A stretch of DNA of 32,820 nt from a virus: IMG/VR virus record IMGVR_UViG_3300018424_000103, positions 1 to 32,820 of that record; one strand, written 5' to 3'. The translations under genes and the position numbers were made by a program. Shown piece after piece: positions 16,073 through 26,865 of this stretch; position 1 is the first letter of the stretch, and the number at the start of each line of letters is the position of its first letter. Under the pieces are notes generated by a model. It was not told the DNA's origin. It saw only the letters and a list, made by a program, of their open reading frames with translations, and made no database searches.

Positions 16073-19000
16073 CTGCCTCTTCCGCCACCGGGTGAACCAC
16101 CACTATTTCCGCCTGAGTCGTTTTCAGTCTTTATGCCTCCAAGGGCATTTCTTGCCTTAACTCCTCTTGGGTTTCCTTCTCTTATAGCTCTTTCTTGATC
16201 TCTGAACTTTGACACGATTCTTGGCTTGTTCTGTTCGTCCGGCTGAACGTTCGAGAAACCTACCTCAGCATCTAGTTTAACTAGTTCTACAAGTGAAAAG
16301 AAATCGTATGGCCAGTTATAGGTAATGTCTCCAGTTTCACCAATTTGGCTATTAGAAGTATTTTGCAAAGAGTCTACAGAAGTATCAGCAGTTGTTCCCT
16401 TCTTTCCTACAACTTTGTCATAGTAATTTGTTTTAGCTCTCTTCTTTGCCTTAAAGATCATCCACTGGATATTGGTTGGGACATCATCTCCTTTAGCATT
16501 CTTATCAAGACCCTCTTCGTTAATGACAGCACCGCCCCCAAGAAGCTCCTGTGCCAGCAGAGGATGTCCAATAGCAACCTCAGCCTCATCGAAAGATTGC
16601 CCGATGGTTGGAGGCAGATTTTGCCACATATCAGCCAAGTCTTGTTTTGTCAAGTTATGCTTAAATTCGAATATGTACATGGCAAATGGGTCAATCTCTT
16701 TGTGAGTAACGAAATCCATCGATGGAGGGAAAACATACTTTTGCATATTCCTTACCATGTTAAGAACCGACTTTCCAACTTTTGGTTCACCACCAGCAAC
16801 AAATACACCAGGCTCAACTTCTCTTCTGATTCCATCCAGAGATTCCTCAATGTCTCTCCGAGGGATTGAGAAAAACTTACGAGTACCACCTTGTTCGATG
16901 AAAGGAACGGCAACGACAGCTTCTGATATCTCTTTAACCTCTGCTACTTGGCCAAGTCTTACAGGCTCTTTTGAGAATCCGCAGAGATCCGCAAGAGACT
17001 TAACTTTTTCACTCTGAATTGTTTGGCCGACACCGAGTGCTCCTGCCATCCAAGAATTTGGAACATCGGTAACCTGTAGGAAAACACCCTTGTTCGCATC
17101 TTCTTCGAGAATACCATATTGGTGCCACATGCCACGAGGAGTGGACTCAGCAGCAAATTGTGGCTCAGTAAGACCATCAACTGAGAGATCTGTATAGGAA
17201 TTAAAGTTCAGCATTGGAGTTTCGAATTTTGGCTGAATAATCCATCGAGCTTTTCTCTCACTTGTTACTTCGGTGGCAATATCAACAGCTTGATCAATTC
17301 CATCATCTTGCAAATTGATTGTTTTGATTTCGCCTTTCGCAAATAGATTGACCGATGAGTCTAATTGCATTGCATTAAAGTTCAGATAATATGGGTGCTG
17401 AATAGCAGGATCTGTTGGCGCTGTCTTTACAGATATATTGCTCCCTACTAAATTAGCCTGTGACCATTCGTTATCAGCTCTTGCACCAGTAACAATTAAG
17501 TGTCCAGTTTCGTCAATGATGAGTTCTTTCCATGGACTAGCAGAATATTTTTCATACGATCCAGTATATGATCCAAATCCGCCAATCAAATCACGAAGTG
17601 CATCTGGCTCATAAGCGTATCTTGTAAAGTACGGATATTCTTTTACTTCTCGCAAGATTTCATCCAATGAATATTTTCTGCTCTCAGATGGCTTAAAAAT
17701 GACATCACACCAAGCTTCACCATGATAATATGGTGGAGTAAACGGGAAGTTATATCCATGAAGAGAATCAGAGCCAGAAATAGTTACTGTATTAATAGAT
17801 CCAGACCCAGTTGTTCCAAATGTTGGAGCACCGAAAGCACTTGGTCTAGAATACATTGTGAAACTTTCTTTTACTCCATTTACCTCGTATAGATCTTGAG
17901 GAGGCTGATAGTCTGTGTTATTCATGCCAGGTATTCTTGCATTACCTTTGTTTCTGGAGTGATACATTTTCACTCGCATGACGTAATAATTTCCAGAAAC
18001 AGCGTTTCCGAACTCTGGGTTTTCACTCTCAAGAGAAGTTATTGTTGTAAAATTTTGGTCCTTGATGAAAAACTCTGGAACTTCAGCCAAAAAGTTGTTC
18101 ATCATTTTCTTATATAGATTGTCTCCTGTTCCGTCCCATACAGACGAAAGCTCAGGAAGCACATCTCCAAGCCCAAAAGCATGAGGTTCTTGGATCACCA
18201 ATTCTTCGTTTGCAAGATATTTCTCTGGCTCTATAAGAGCGTCAAAATCAATTCTTTTATTAAAAGCAGAATTGTGGAGAGTAGAACTCATAAGATCCGA
18301 CTTTTCCCACAAAGTGTTCACCAATTCAGTAGTACCAGAACCAGTAACATCGACATTCACTTTATCCCCATATCCCTTAAAAAACATCGGATAATCACAG
18401 GCAACACCTGCTTTAATGCTGTTAAACAAGACACCTGGTGCAAATAAAGGCTCAATGGCTGTCTGGAATGCAAAGGGTGCATCAGAAGAAATTTCGGGGT
18501 CCTGATATAGCTGTACAAAGTCAGAATAAGAGCTATAAAATTGCTGTGCGATTTCAGTTGTGCGATCTGCCGGATAAAATCCTTTATAAGGAAGAAATTT
18601 CTTTACAGCCTTACATCTCAAAGTTAAGCTAATTGGGTCTGCAAAATCTTTATGATCTTTCTTGATGAGATCAAAATGCTTGAGAAAATCACTGTTAGAT
18701 AGTACTGTATAGAATGAATCGTTATTGGCAGTTGTATCATTCTCCTTAGTAGCACCAGATATCTCAAAGATAGATGTAAGCTCTTCTGTTACACCCTTGG
18801 ATTGATAAGTCTCAACATGATTACTGATTCTAAACTCTGGGACAATAGAGTACCCTTTTCCTTTTAATCTTACATTCTCGCCATACTGTTCATATGAATC
18901 ATAGAAAGGATTTTTCCCTGCCTGTGTTGGTGCATCCCAAGCTGCTAGACCCTCAAACAAAGACCCAGTTGCAATACCAGTTAAAGATCCGGTTTCTGTT

Positions 19001-20277
19001 ATTTCCATACCGGCTAACGGTACCACCGATTGCACAGAATTAAGAGTATGTCTTTTTGAGTAATAAGCTGAGGCACTCAAGGAAAGTTGAGGTTGGAAAC
19101 CGGGAATACTTCCCACTGTATAAACAGGGACTTGTGTCGATGCATTAAAGAAACCTCTAGCTAAGTGACTGTAAGAGTTCATCAAAACACCAGCGCCACC
19201 AAGAGAACTAGCGTTACTAACACCAGCTACTGTTTCTGTATCTTGACCAGTATTATATCCACCAAGATTAGCTGTTGATCCACTAACTCCGCCTATATAA
19301 TACAGATAAGTATCCTGTTCTCCAAAAACAAAACCGACATAAGCAGGTGCGGCTCGTGTTGCCCAATCCTCAGCGACATCTAGCGGCCACATTGACTGTC
19401 TTGGAACAAATGTTCCGAAGCCATTGTTTGCATTTATTCCTGTTAGTTTTCGATCTGTTCGGTTATCTCTCCAGAACTTATTGACAAAAAAGGTTCTTGA
19501 TCTTGTCTTATTAAGGAATGCGTATTCTGGTCTCGGCCAAACAGATTGTCTGTATCTCAATAACTTAAAGCTATCAAGAGGAGAACCATCATCATCTAAT
19601 CCACCATCAAGATACAGAGCCTTAAGATCCTCATAGTTTGCATCTGTCATCAACTCAGTTTCGTAATTTCTGTTAATTTGATCATTAGCAAAGAAGGCAA
19701 TCTCATTTCCAAAAGATGTCTTTAATAATACCTTTCTCTCGACACTTTTGTTTAGTGCCTGAGAATATGTCTCAACTCCAGCGAACAACTCAAGCGGCAT
19801 ATGGTTGCCCTGAATTACAGGCTCTTTAAAAACTATGATATCACCGTATCGGTCAAGTCTATCGTAAAACTTTCCATTGATCTGTGTTTGGAACTTTCTA
19901 CCAGGCTCTTCTACAAATGTGAAGACGTTTTCTTTTCTCTGCCTTCTGGACAGAGGGTTATCAGAGGCTCTGATTTGTTTCCAAATTGGATAACCATAAG
20001 GGCCATTCCTCTTGACAATCATAGCATTAAAGTATGATGCAGTATTGGCCAAAGAATAAGGAAACAAGGAGTTTTTAATGTTTATTAGGTCATCTACGCC
20101 TGTGCTAAGGTTTGGGGCAACCGTGGTAAGAATATGATTCTGCTGTAACACAAAGACGTTATTTGCAGATCTTTCTTCTTCAGCATTGAAGCCATCAAAT
20201 TGTTCATCGATCTTCCAGCCAGAAGCCTCATAGACAAAAGTGTTTAGTCCAATGAAATCCTGATAATACTTGGCCAT
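16069..20277 (-). CDS. Very large structural protein with Gly-rich C-terminus, unknown
   Basis: The 1402-aa protein starts MAKYYQDFIGLNTFVYEASGW. It is a mix of helical and beta regions without enzyme motifs that I can see. Residues about 330-430 are rich in Gly, Ser, Thr and Asn like a surface-exposed loop. The last residues form a disordered basic tail (GGNSGGSPGGGRGR). ATG 20277 directly follows the TAA of the preceding gene and has GGAGAAG upstream. Size and context point to a tail or baseplate component, perhaps a tail-fibre network protein. Confidence 0.82.
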   Translation of the reverse strand: MAKYYQDFIGLNTFVYEASGWKIDEQFDGFNAEEERSANNVFVLQQNHILTTVAPNLSTGVDDLINIKNSLFPYSLANTASYFNAMIVKRNGPYGYPIWKQIRASDNPLSRRQRKENVFTFVEEPGRKFQTQINGKFYDRLDRYGDIIVFKEPVIQGNHMPLELFAGVETYSQALNKSVERKVLLKTSFGNEIAFFANDQINRNYETELMTDANYEDLKALYLDGGLDDDGSPLDSFKLLRYRQSVWPRPEYAFLNKTRSRTFFVNKFWRDNRTDRKLTGINANNGFGTFVPRQSMWPLDVAEDWATRAAPAYVGFVFGEQDTYLYYIGGVSGSTANLGGYNTGQDTETVAGVSNASSLGGAGVLMNSYSHLARGFFNASTQVPVYTVGSIPGFQPQLSLSASAYYSKRHTLNSVQSVVPLAGMEITETGSLTGIATGSLFEGLAAWDAPTQAGKNPFYDSYEQYGENVRLKGKGYSIVPEFRISNHVETYQSKGVTEELTSIFEISGATKENDTTANNDSFYTVLSNSDFLKHFDLIKKDHKDFADPISLTLRCKAVKKFLPYKGFYPADRTTEIAQQFYSSYSDFVQLYQDPEISSDAPFAFQTAIEPLFAPGVLFNSIKAGVACDYPMFFKGYGDKVNVDVTGSGTTELVNTLWEKSDLMSSTLHNSAFNKRIDFDALIEPEKYLANEELVIQEPHAFGLGDVLPELSSVWDGTGDNLYKKMMNNFLAEVPEFFIKDQNFTTITSLESENPEFGNAVSGNYYVMRVKMYHSRNKGNARIPGMNNTDYQPPQDLYEVNGVKESFTMYSRPSAFGAPTFGTTGSGSINTVTISGSDSLHGYNFPFTPPYYHGEAWCDVIFKPSESRKYSLDEILREVKEYPYFTRYAYEPDALRDLIGGFGSYTGSYEKYSASPWKELIIDETGHLIVTGARADNEWSQANLVGSNISVKTAPTDPAIQHPYYLNFNAMQLDSSVNLFAKGEIKTINLQDDGIDQAVDIATEVTSERKARWIIQPKFETPMLNFNSYTDLSVDGLTEPQFAAESTPRGMWHQYGILEEDANKGVFLQVTDVPNSWMAGALGVGQTIQSEKVKSLADLCGFSKEPVRLGQVAEVKEISEAVVAVPFIEQGGTRKFFSIPRRDIEESLDGIRREVEPGVFVAGGEPKVGKSVLNMVRNMQKYVFPPSMDFVTHKEIDPFAMYIFEFKHNLTKQDLADMWQNLPPTIGQSFDEAEVAIGHPLLAQELLGGGAVINEEGLDKNAKGDDVPTNIQWMIFKAKKRAKTNYYDKVVGKKGTTADTSVDSLQNTSNSQIGETGDITYNWPYDFFSLVELVKLDAEVGFSNVQPDEQNKPRIVSKFRDQERAIREGNPRGVKARNALGGIKTENDSGGNSGGSPGGGRGR

Positions 20278-23200
20278 TTAATCTTCTCCGAATAATAACG
20301 ATGCTGAAGGAAAGATGATTGCTTCTGTGTAGCCTACGGAAGAACTTAGAATTCCATCTCGTGGTGCGTATCCATAAACCAATTGATCATCCCGCCAGTT
20401 TGAGCCACTAATTGCAGCATTTACCCAACTATACTGAAAATCAGAAGCGGGTAGTAGTGAAGTAAATAGGGCATTATTATGGAATTCTTTTGATTTTACT
20501 GTGTCTAGTTGTCTTCCTTGTTGTATCGTAACATCCTCTGGGTTGTTTTGTGCAGTGGCTGTAAGTGGCCCATTCAGCCCGTATGATGATTCGAAAGTTA
20601 CAACTGATGCTAGATTTTCTCCGAACTCTAAATCTGCCAATTCTGGTTCTTCTCCGAGTTTAAAGAATATTGATAAAGCAGAGGATCCCCACACTTGATT
20701 AATGTATTCTCCACCAACATCATTATCGTATATTGACTGTACATTGACTGACGAGAGAAGGGTTGAGAAGACTGCAAAGTCTGATATTATGGAATGGCTG
20801 TTAAAGTTTCCATTTGCAAAACCGGCACCAATAAGAATATTGTTATCAATCAATGCAGAGTTAACAGTACCGTCAGTGGTTGTAGACGTTGCAGTCAATT
20901 CTGTTCCGTTAACATATGCCTTGATATCAGTCAAGGCTTTATCTACCGTGACTACCAAGTTAATAAGTTCATCATAATAATTCGCAAATGATGCAAATTC
21001 ATTGGTTATTCGGCTAGTATTATCAGCTTCTTGATAAAATCTAACCGTCAAAACATTAGATGCATCAAGTGACAAGTAAAAATTATCTGTCCCGTCATCA
21101 GTTGCTATAATTCTCGCTCCAGTGCCTTGTGTCTTTATCCACATTGATATTGAGATACCAGTGGTTGCACCAACTGTGTCTACAGTTCCAGTCCTAACAA
21201 CTCCATCACCAAGGCTATCAAACTTAAGAGCATTTCTGTAGCCAGATATTTCCTTTCTAACAAGAGTGTTTCTGTGTTGTTTATGGAACGATGGTTGTGT
21301 TACATAGGTTGCACTTGAGACAGATCCAAATGTTGGATCATAGCCAAATTTACCTGAGTGTAAAGACAATAGTGTTCTTAGTCCTCGACCTTGACCAAGT
21401 TGATCGACAACTCTCATTTCTTCTGGTGCAGCTGAACCAGATCCTCTAACTGCTAAGTTTCTGAAGTTTAGCGAGTTATATACAGATCTTTCTCCTGTTG
21501 CAATGTCAAGAAACCCTCTTGTTCCAACATCTCTAGAACCAGGTGCCGAGAATCTTGTTTTGATGATTGCTTCGGAGATATCAGCACTTGCTGTGCTTGG
21601 CACTTCCCAAGTAGTGCTTCTGTCAATACGAGTTAATACCTGTGTGGTCTGAGGAAGGTCTGCCAAATCAGGTGGTAGAGTAAACCCTTCAGCTTTTACA
21701 AATGCTCTTTTGTTATCTCCAAAAGATGAGATTACTTGATAAAGCTTGCTATAGTTTCCAAGAATATTATCTGCTGCTACATCTCTGATATTCTGAATGT
21801 TTACTGCTCTCTTGACCCTTCCGTCACGATAGTAAATTGCCCACTCACGAGAAGTATCGATGTAGTCACCAGTAATATGGTCAGAGCCATATGAAGGACT
21901 AACAAATCCCATAGCACCGTCTCGATCATCTTCTGTCGGGTGTTCACCAAACTTTAATCGCCATCTCTCTGGACGTGAATATTGGTCGTCAACGTTGTTT
22001 AGTGTTGCACCACCACCTTCGGTTTGCAAAGATGTGTCGAACTTGTTGATAGCAACGTGTCTTGATTGATGACCACCAACATGAGTTTGAGTGAATGGCC
22101 CTTGCATTGGTATTTCATTGGTAAAATCAGTGATGTCTGAGTGTAAGTTTACAATCTCTGCATCCTTCTTAAAGAGGCGGCTAACCTGCTGGTTATAACC
22201 ATTTTCTACTGTTGCCTTTTTGAGATTAAAAGGAAAATACTTCTTACCTTCTAATCGATAAACAAAGCCATCAAGCTCAGACAATGGCTCCCCATTAGAA
22301 TCATCTGAGTATTTACCCACCTGTGCTGTGAAATCATAATACTCTTTCGCTGTTGGTGGTTTTGGATCATCACACTTTTGTTGTTCATTGATACCAGTAC
22401 CAGGACCTGTACCGACAACAAATACGTTTCTTGGAGTACCTGATGGGAATAGTCCACCTTGTGGGTTCACCGCTGTTGATATAAACTCTCGATCTTTCTT
22501 TGGAATATAGTTGACACCACCATGAATGGTGTTTTTAAGATCAATCCCAACACGATATGGTTTGCTCAATCTTCTGGTTGCATATGTCGAGCCTTGGTAG
22601 ATTGTCTTATCGGGTTGTGCCAAGTTCACAGCAGATGCCGAAACATCAGTTGTCAAAACTTGCCTAATTGTTTCGCGATCTGTAATATCTGTTCTTTCTC
22701 TTCTTTCTTTCTGCCACAAGCAATGACTATTTTCTTCGGTAGTGTTACCGATAATAGTACCTTGATCAAATACATCCTCTACAAATTCAGCTGTTGCTAA
22801 TGGAACTGGTGTTAATGGCGTAAGATTATTATCGTTTCTTACATCGAAAATTTCTGATGTTGTATCACCATCAGCATCACCCATTCTGTAACTGGCAATA
22901 AGATCAAGTCTTCTTGAGAATTCCTCTGCTACATTAAAGTAAACTCCATTATTATAAAGCTCCGAAAAATCAGCAGCATCGAGAGATCCGGTTATAACAT
23001 TAAACTCATCCAAAAATACAGCAGATTCAGTGTTCTGTCTCAAATCAATTCTATCGACAATAGCCAACACATCATCAATTCCAGTACCTGAAGATACGGT
23101 GGTTGACTCTAAGGTACCGTTGATGTAAATATAAACATTGGCAGAAGCTAAACTAATCCCCTCAAAGTAAACACCAACCTGTGTCCAGTTAGTGAAATCA

Positions 23201-26200
23201 AAAGTATTGACTGTTATGTGCTTTTTAAAATCATCCGTGGTAGTAGATCTAGTCTGGATCTTTGTTCCTCCAGCAGTCTGCAATATCTCAATAGCAAATT
23301 GATTAGAATTTGAGCTTTGATCAAACCTAATAACCTTAAAGTTTGCTGCAAGAGTTGGTGTTGTCTCAAGTTTCATCCAGAAAGTTGTGCAGAATCTGTT
23401 AAAAGTTGGAGATGGAGAGGCCCTAAACCTAGAAGCATCAGTTCCTGTTTGACCAATTTTTAAACTGAATAAGTTTTGGTTCTCGAAGTTCCTATAATCT
23501 GGTGCATGTCCAAATTCCCAATTATAATTGAGTTCGTTAATTCCCCTGATTGACCCTTCTGTTGATGAATATCTGGTGAGGAGTCCTGGTCTGCTTTGAT
23601 ACTTGTTTCGCTCTAGGATATGAGACTCAACAACATCAATGACACCTTCACTATGTCTTACAGATGCTGGATACAATTGCTCGACCATTGTTGATATTGA
23701 CGAGTCAATCCACTTATAGTAATTTGTGAATGTCTCGAAGTCAATGTCTTGCTCGACTCTCTCAAAGAAAATTGCCCTTGCATGGTCAAGAGACTTATAG
23801 TTTAATCTATATCTATCAACTGCATGACCAAATAGGTTTGCGAATTCTTGTATTGTAGAGAATGTCTTTAGCATCTCTTCAGAAACAATAGCATAGAGAC
23901 TCTTCTCTAGGATAAAGAAGTTATCGCTTACATCCTCGTCCTTAATGAAGTTGATTTGTTCTTCGCCTTTAATTGTGACTGTATCGGAGGAGAAAGATAT
24001 CTCAGGAAGTTCTTTCTTTAAAGAGAAAACATACTCATATTCTGCAAATGTTGTTTTGTTTGCTCCAAAACCAGCACCCTTTGCCCTATGTTCGCGTCGG
24101 ATAATATTATCTATCCATCCATAGATTGTATCGGTAGAGCCGCTGCTGAAGTCTTCTACAATAAAGTTACCAGATCCATCAGAGCCAGTTACAGTATCGA
24201 ATTCCCAATGAAGTATTGAGAGTTCACTGGACGGTATCTGCTTATTGTTAATGGTGAATATGTTATCAGATTGTTCAGACTTGGATAAACCATAATTCAT
24301 CGGATCCTTGTTGTGTTCTCCGATAACAGCGTCATCAGCATATGCTAACCATGCTCTTACAGCTCCGATTTCCACATCTGTTTTTTCGATGACAGAGCCA
24401 GTGAAGTTAAGCAAATGCGATCCAGCGTAAACACGCTTTGGATTAGAAAGATACGCAGACCCTGATGTATATGAGATAGAGGCGGATAAAGAAACTTCGT
24501 TCTGTATTGATCCGTAGTTGTAATTTACAGCGTAAAACTCGACATCATAGCTAGGATTTGTATTTGTAGCGACATCAGCATAAGGATAAGTCTCTGGCTT
24601 GATTCTTAGTGCCAAGTTCCAGTGTTGATTATCGTATATACCTTTGATATAATCTGATTCTAGAAGAATTGATCCATCTTGGTTTTCGATAACAAAGCGA
24701 GCATCTGGTGAATTATATTCATTTCTTACAAGATAAACTTGCAAGTTTGCAAACTCATTTGTCTCCCAAGTATAATCTGATGGATCAGATGGAATGGCCT
24801 CATGAAAACCAAACACAGAAGACGATAAGAATGGAGTGTAGTAAAAGCCTGTCTCGCCTCGCGGAACCTTAAAGGGCACTAGTATGTCTGCCTCAAGAGT
24901 AAACGCGCTGTATTGCTCTTCTAGGCCCGTTAAAGAGCCACTAATAAAGGTGTTCGAATTGTTTGCTGATGAGGTTTGGTAAATTGTAGCAGAAGAGTAC
25001 TGAGATTCATTAAAATTAATGTATTTTATTCTCGATGAAGTCTCTTTTGACTTATCTGATAGATAGTGCATACCTTCATCAGTATAGACATTAAGCTTAA
25101 CAATCTCATCATCAACACCAAAGCAGCGAATAAAGTTTCGTATTGACCTCTCAGTACCTTTTGACTTAAGAATACCCTCAAGGTTATTATAGATATTGAT
25201 GTAAATTCTGTTCTTTATCTCATCGATGTTCTCTTCGAAGATATTCGAGTTGATATCTTTGTTTACAAAAAGCTCAAGGATATCATTCTCAACAAGAATA
25301 TCGGATGTTGCGAAACCTTTTTCTTCCAACAAGCGTCTTGCAAAAGGAGGTGCCTTGTACTCTTCTTCATAATACGTCTTATCCTTCAGAGAAGTTACTG
25401 CTTTGATTTGAGTGTTTAGTTGGTCAAAATAAGCACCTATGATTTGATAAAGCTTCTCAAGGTTTTTATCGCCAGATTGATCTTGCTCAACAACCCAGTT
25501 AGGTAAAGTATAATATAATTGATTTCCATACTCTGCATCGTAAAGAGAGCCTGAAACCTGCATTTCGGTTATAAGAGAAGAAACTGATGGGTGTGTAGAA
25601 TATATAATTGGATCACCGATCTCTGTCCCATTGCTGGATAGATTGATTGCAGATCCAGTATTACGAGATGTGCTTTGATAGCCTGTCCAAGTTCCGTTGG
25701 CAATCCTTCCAGAATAATCCAAGACATTAGAGTCGGTAGCAGCAACTGTTGTTATACCTTCGTTAAACTTATAGTAAAGGCCAAGATCAACAGTGTTGTC
25801 GTCTGTATTTGCTCCTCCACCGATTTGTCGGTTCCAGCCAATGTTAATCTGACGAGATGTTCTTCTGGTCTTCCAAAATCTAAGTTCATCCAGATCAGCA
25901 ATAAGTTTACCATCACCTGGTGATTGTGATTCTCCAGCGTGCGCTGTTTGTAGGGCACCAACATAACCATTCACAAGTCCGGTAAATGCAGCAACATTGG
26001 TACCCAGATTTTGCTCAAGGTTAAGTGCTCCATTCACATAGAATCTTACTTTTATGCTGCTCCCATCATTGATGAAAGAAACTGCATAATGGTTCCAATC
26101 AGCAATAAATGCTGTATCAATCGCACTTGTGCAAATTGCTGTTCTGAAAAATCCATCTGGGGTAGAACCTTGCTGTACAGTTGCAGTAAAGGCAGCACCA

Positions 26201-26865
26201 GCACCCAGAACCAATTCGATAGTTAAGCGTCCATAATTTAAGGATGTTGGCCCTTCACCGTTCCACAGATCCAAAATTACTTCTCTTACACCATTTGATG
26301 GAATAGTATCCTTTTTTAGCCAAAACTCAACTGTATTACCGACATCTAAATCAACGGGAAATACTTTTCCTCTTTTATTATCTGGGTCATATTTTGCGTT
26401 TTGCCCAAAAGCTGTGGATATTCTTGCGGTCTCTGAGAAATCATTTCCTGTTCTCAAGCCACCTGCAACAAAGATATATTCGCTTGATGTATAGCCATTA
26501 CCATAACCAGGACCATCTTGACCAGTTGCCTGACCGGATTCACCAAGCGATGCATAACCTGTTGTCTTTGGATACTTATTGTCAAATAACCATCTGTCAA
26601 GATAAGAAGATGAAAGGTGAAACTCTGTCTTTTCTTTTAGTGATCCATCATAAGGATATTCGCCATAAATTCTCTCAATAGAGTTTTTGTAATATAGCTC
26701 TGCTGAACCGTATGTAACAAAGTTAGAAGCTGTTGCAAAGTCAATAGGTGGAATATAAGTCTGTCTTTCCTCGATTTCTTTATCGATGAATTCCGGAGAC
26801 TCTACATCTTGACTTAAATCGTCATAACTTTTTACTTTTCGTCCAAATAAATCCTTAATACTCAT
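20278..26865 (-). CDS. Giant tail protein with concanavalin/LamG-like modules
   Basis: The protein has about 2195 aa from ATG 26865; an in-frame TTG at 26874 is possible but less likely. Three LamG/concanavalin-like modules are visible, each with a WNHYAVSF- or WTQVGVYF-type strand, a YVNG or YINGT turn and a D-E/F-closing strand: about residues 150-375, 1140-1335 and 1880-2075. A fourth, weaker one lies near 620-870 (QHWNLALRIKP, then VEIGAVRAWLAY). Between modules 1 and 4 is the patch SKGTERSIRNFIRCFG. Such modules bind sugars in known proteins, so a role in host surface contact is likely. No chaperone or peptidase domain is seen at the C-terminus (ends SASLLFGED). It overlaps the preceding gene by 11 nt. 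Confidence 0.88.
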   Translation of the reverse strand: MSIKDLFGRKVKSYDDLSQDVESPEFIDKEIEERQTYIPPIDFATASNFVTYGSAELYYKNSIERIYGEYPYDGSLKEKTEFHLSSSYLDRWLFDNKYPKTTGYASLGESGQATGQDGPGYGNGYTSSEYIFVAGGLRTGNDFSETARISTAFGQNAKYDPDNKRGKVFPVDLDVGNTVEFWLKKDTIPSNGVREVILDLWNGEGPTSLNYGRLTIELVLGAGAAFTATVQQGSTPDGFFRTAICTSAIDTAFIADWNHYAVSFINDGSSIKVRFYVNGALNLEQNLGTNVAAFTGLVNGYVGALQTAHAGESQSPGDGKLIADLDELRFWKTRRTSRQINIGWNRQIGGGANTDDNTVDLGLYYKFNEGITTVAATDSNVLDYSGRIANGTWTGYQSTSRNTGSAINLSSNGTEIGDPIIYSTHPSVSSLITEMQVSGSLYDAEYGNQLYYTLPNWVVEQDQSGDKNLEKLYQIIGAYFDQLNTQIKAVTSLKDKTYYEEEYKAPPFARRLLEEKGFATSDILVENDILELFVNKDINSNIFEENIDEIKNRIYINIYNNLEGILKSKGTERSIRNFIRCFGVDDEIVKLNVYTDEGMHYLSDKSKETSSRIKYINFNESQYSSATIYQTSSANNSNTFISGSLTGLEEQYSAFTLEADILVPFKVPRGETGFYYTPFLSSSVFGFHEAIPSDPSDYTWETNEFANLQVYLVRNEYNSPDARFVIENQDGSILLESDYIKGIYDNQHWNLALRIKPETYPYADVATNTNPSYDVEFYAVNYNYGSIQNEVSLSASISYTSGSAYLSNPKRVYAGSHLLNFTGSVIEKTDVEIGAVRAWLAYADDAVIGEHNKDPMNYGLSKSEQSDNIFTINNKQIPSSELSILHWEFDTVTGSDGSGNFIVEDFSSGSTDTIYGWIDNIIRREHRAKGAGFGANKTTFAEYEYVFSLKKELPEISFSSDTVTIKGEEQINFIKDEDVSDNFFILEKSLYAIVSEEMLKTFSTIQEFANLFGHAVDRYRLNYKSLDHARAIFFERVEQDIDFETFTNYYKWIDSSISTMVEQLYPASVRHSEGVIDVVESHILERNKYQSRPGLLTRYSSTEGSIRGINELNYNWEFGHAPDYRNFENQNLFSLKIGQTGTDASRFRASPSPTFNRFCTTFWMKLETTPTLAANFKVIRFDQSSNSNQFAIEILQTAGGTKIQTRSTTTDDFKKHITVNTFDFTNWTQVGVYFEGISLASANVYIYINGTLESTTVSSGTGIDDVLAIVDRIDLRQNTESAVFLDEFNVITGSLDAADFSELYNNGVYFNVAEEFSRRLDLIASYRMGDADGDTTSEIFDVRNDNNLTPLTPVPLATAEFVEDVFDQGTIIGNTTEENSHCLWQKERRERTDITDRETIRQVLTTDVSASAVNLAQPDKTIYQGSTYATRRLSKPYRVGIDLKNTIHGGVNYIPKKDREFISTAVNPQGGLFPSGTPRNVFVVGTGPGTGINEQQKCDDPKPPTAKEYYDFTAQVGKYSDDSNGEPLSELDGFVYRLEGKKYFPFNLKKATVENGYNQQVSRLFKKDAEIVNLHSDITDFTNEIPMQGPFTQTHVGGHQSRHVAINKFDTSLQTEGGGATLNNVDDQYSRPERWRLKFGEHPTEDDRDGAMGFVSPSYGSDHITGDYIDTSREWAIYYRDGRVKRAVNIQNIRDVAADNILGNYSKLYQVISSFGDNKRAFVKAEGFTLPPDLADLPQTTQVLTRIDRSTTWEVPSTASADISEAIIKTRFSAPGSRDVGTRGFLDIATGERSVYNSLNFRNLAVRGSGSAAPEEMRVVDQLGQGRGLRTLLSLHSGKFGYDPTFGSVSSATYVTQPSFHKQHRNTLVRKEISGYRNALKFDSLGDGVVRTGTVDTVGATTGISISMWIKTQGTGARIIATDDGTDNFYLSLDASNVLTVRFYQEADNTSRITNEFASFANYYDELINLVVTVDKALTDIKAYVNGTELTATSTTTDGTVNSALIDNNILIGAGFANGNFNSHSIISDFAVFSTLLSSVNVQSIYDNDVGGEYINQVWGSSALSIFFKLGEEPELADLEFGENLASVVTFESSYGLNGPLTATAQNNPEDVTIQQGRQLDTVKSKEFHNNALFTSLLPASDFQYSWVNAAISGSNWRDDQLVYGYAPRDGILSSSVGYTEAIIFPSASLLFGED

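Noticed and set aside
16625-16653. TTGACA, 17 nt, TGA-TATGTG inside the 1402-aa gene
   Set aside because: The -10 matches poorly (3 of 6, with no T at the last position) and the site is deep in coding sequence far from a gene start; a chance match is more likely.
20278-26865. Possible diversity-generating retroelement target in the giant tail protein
   Set aside because: No reverse transcriptase gene and no template repeat were seen in the window.
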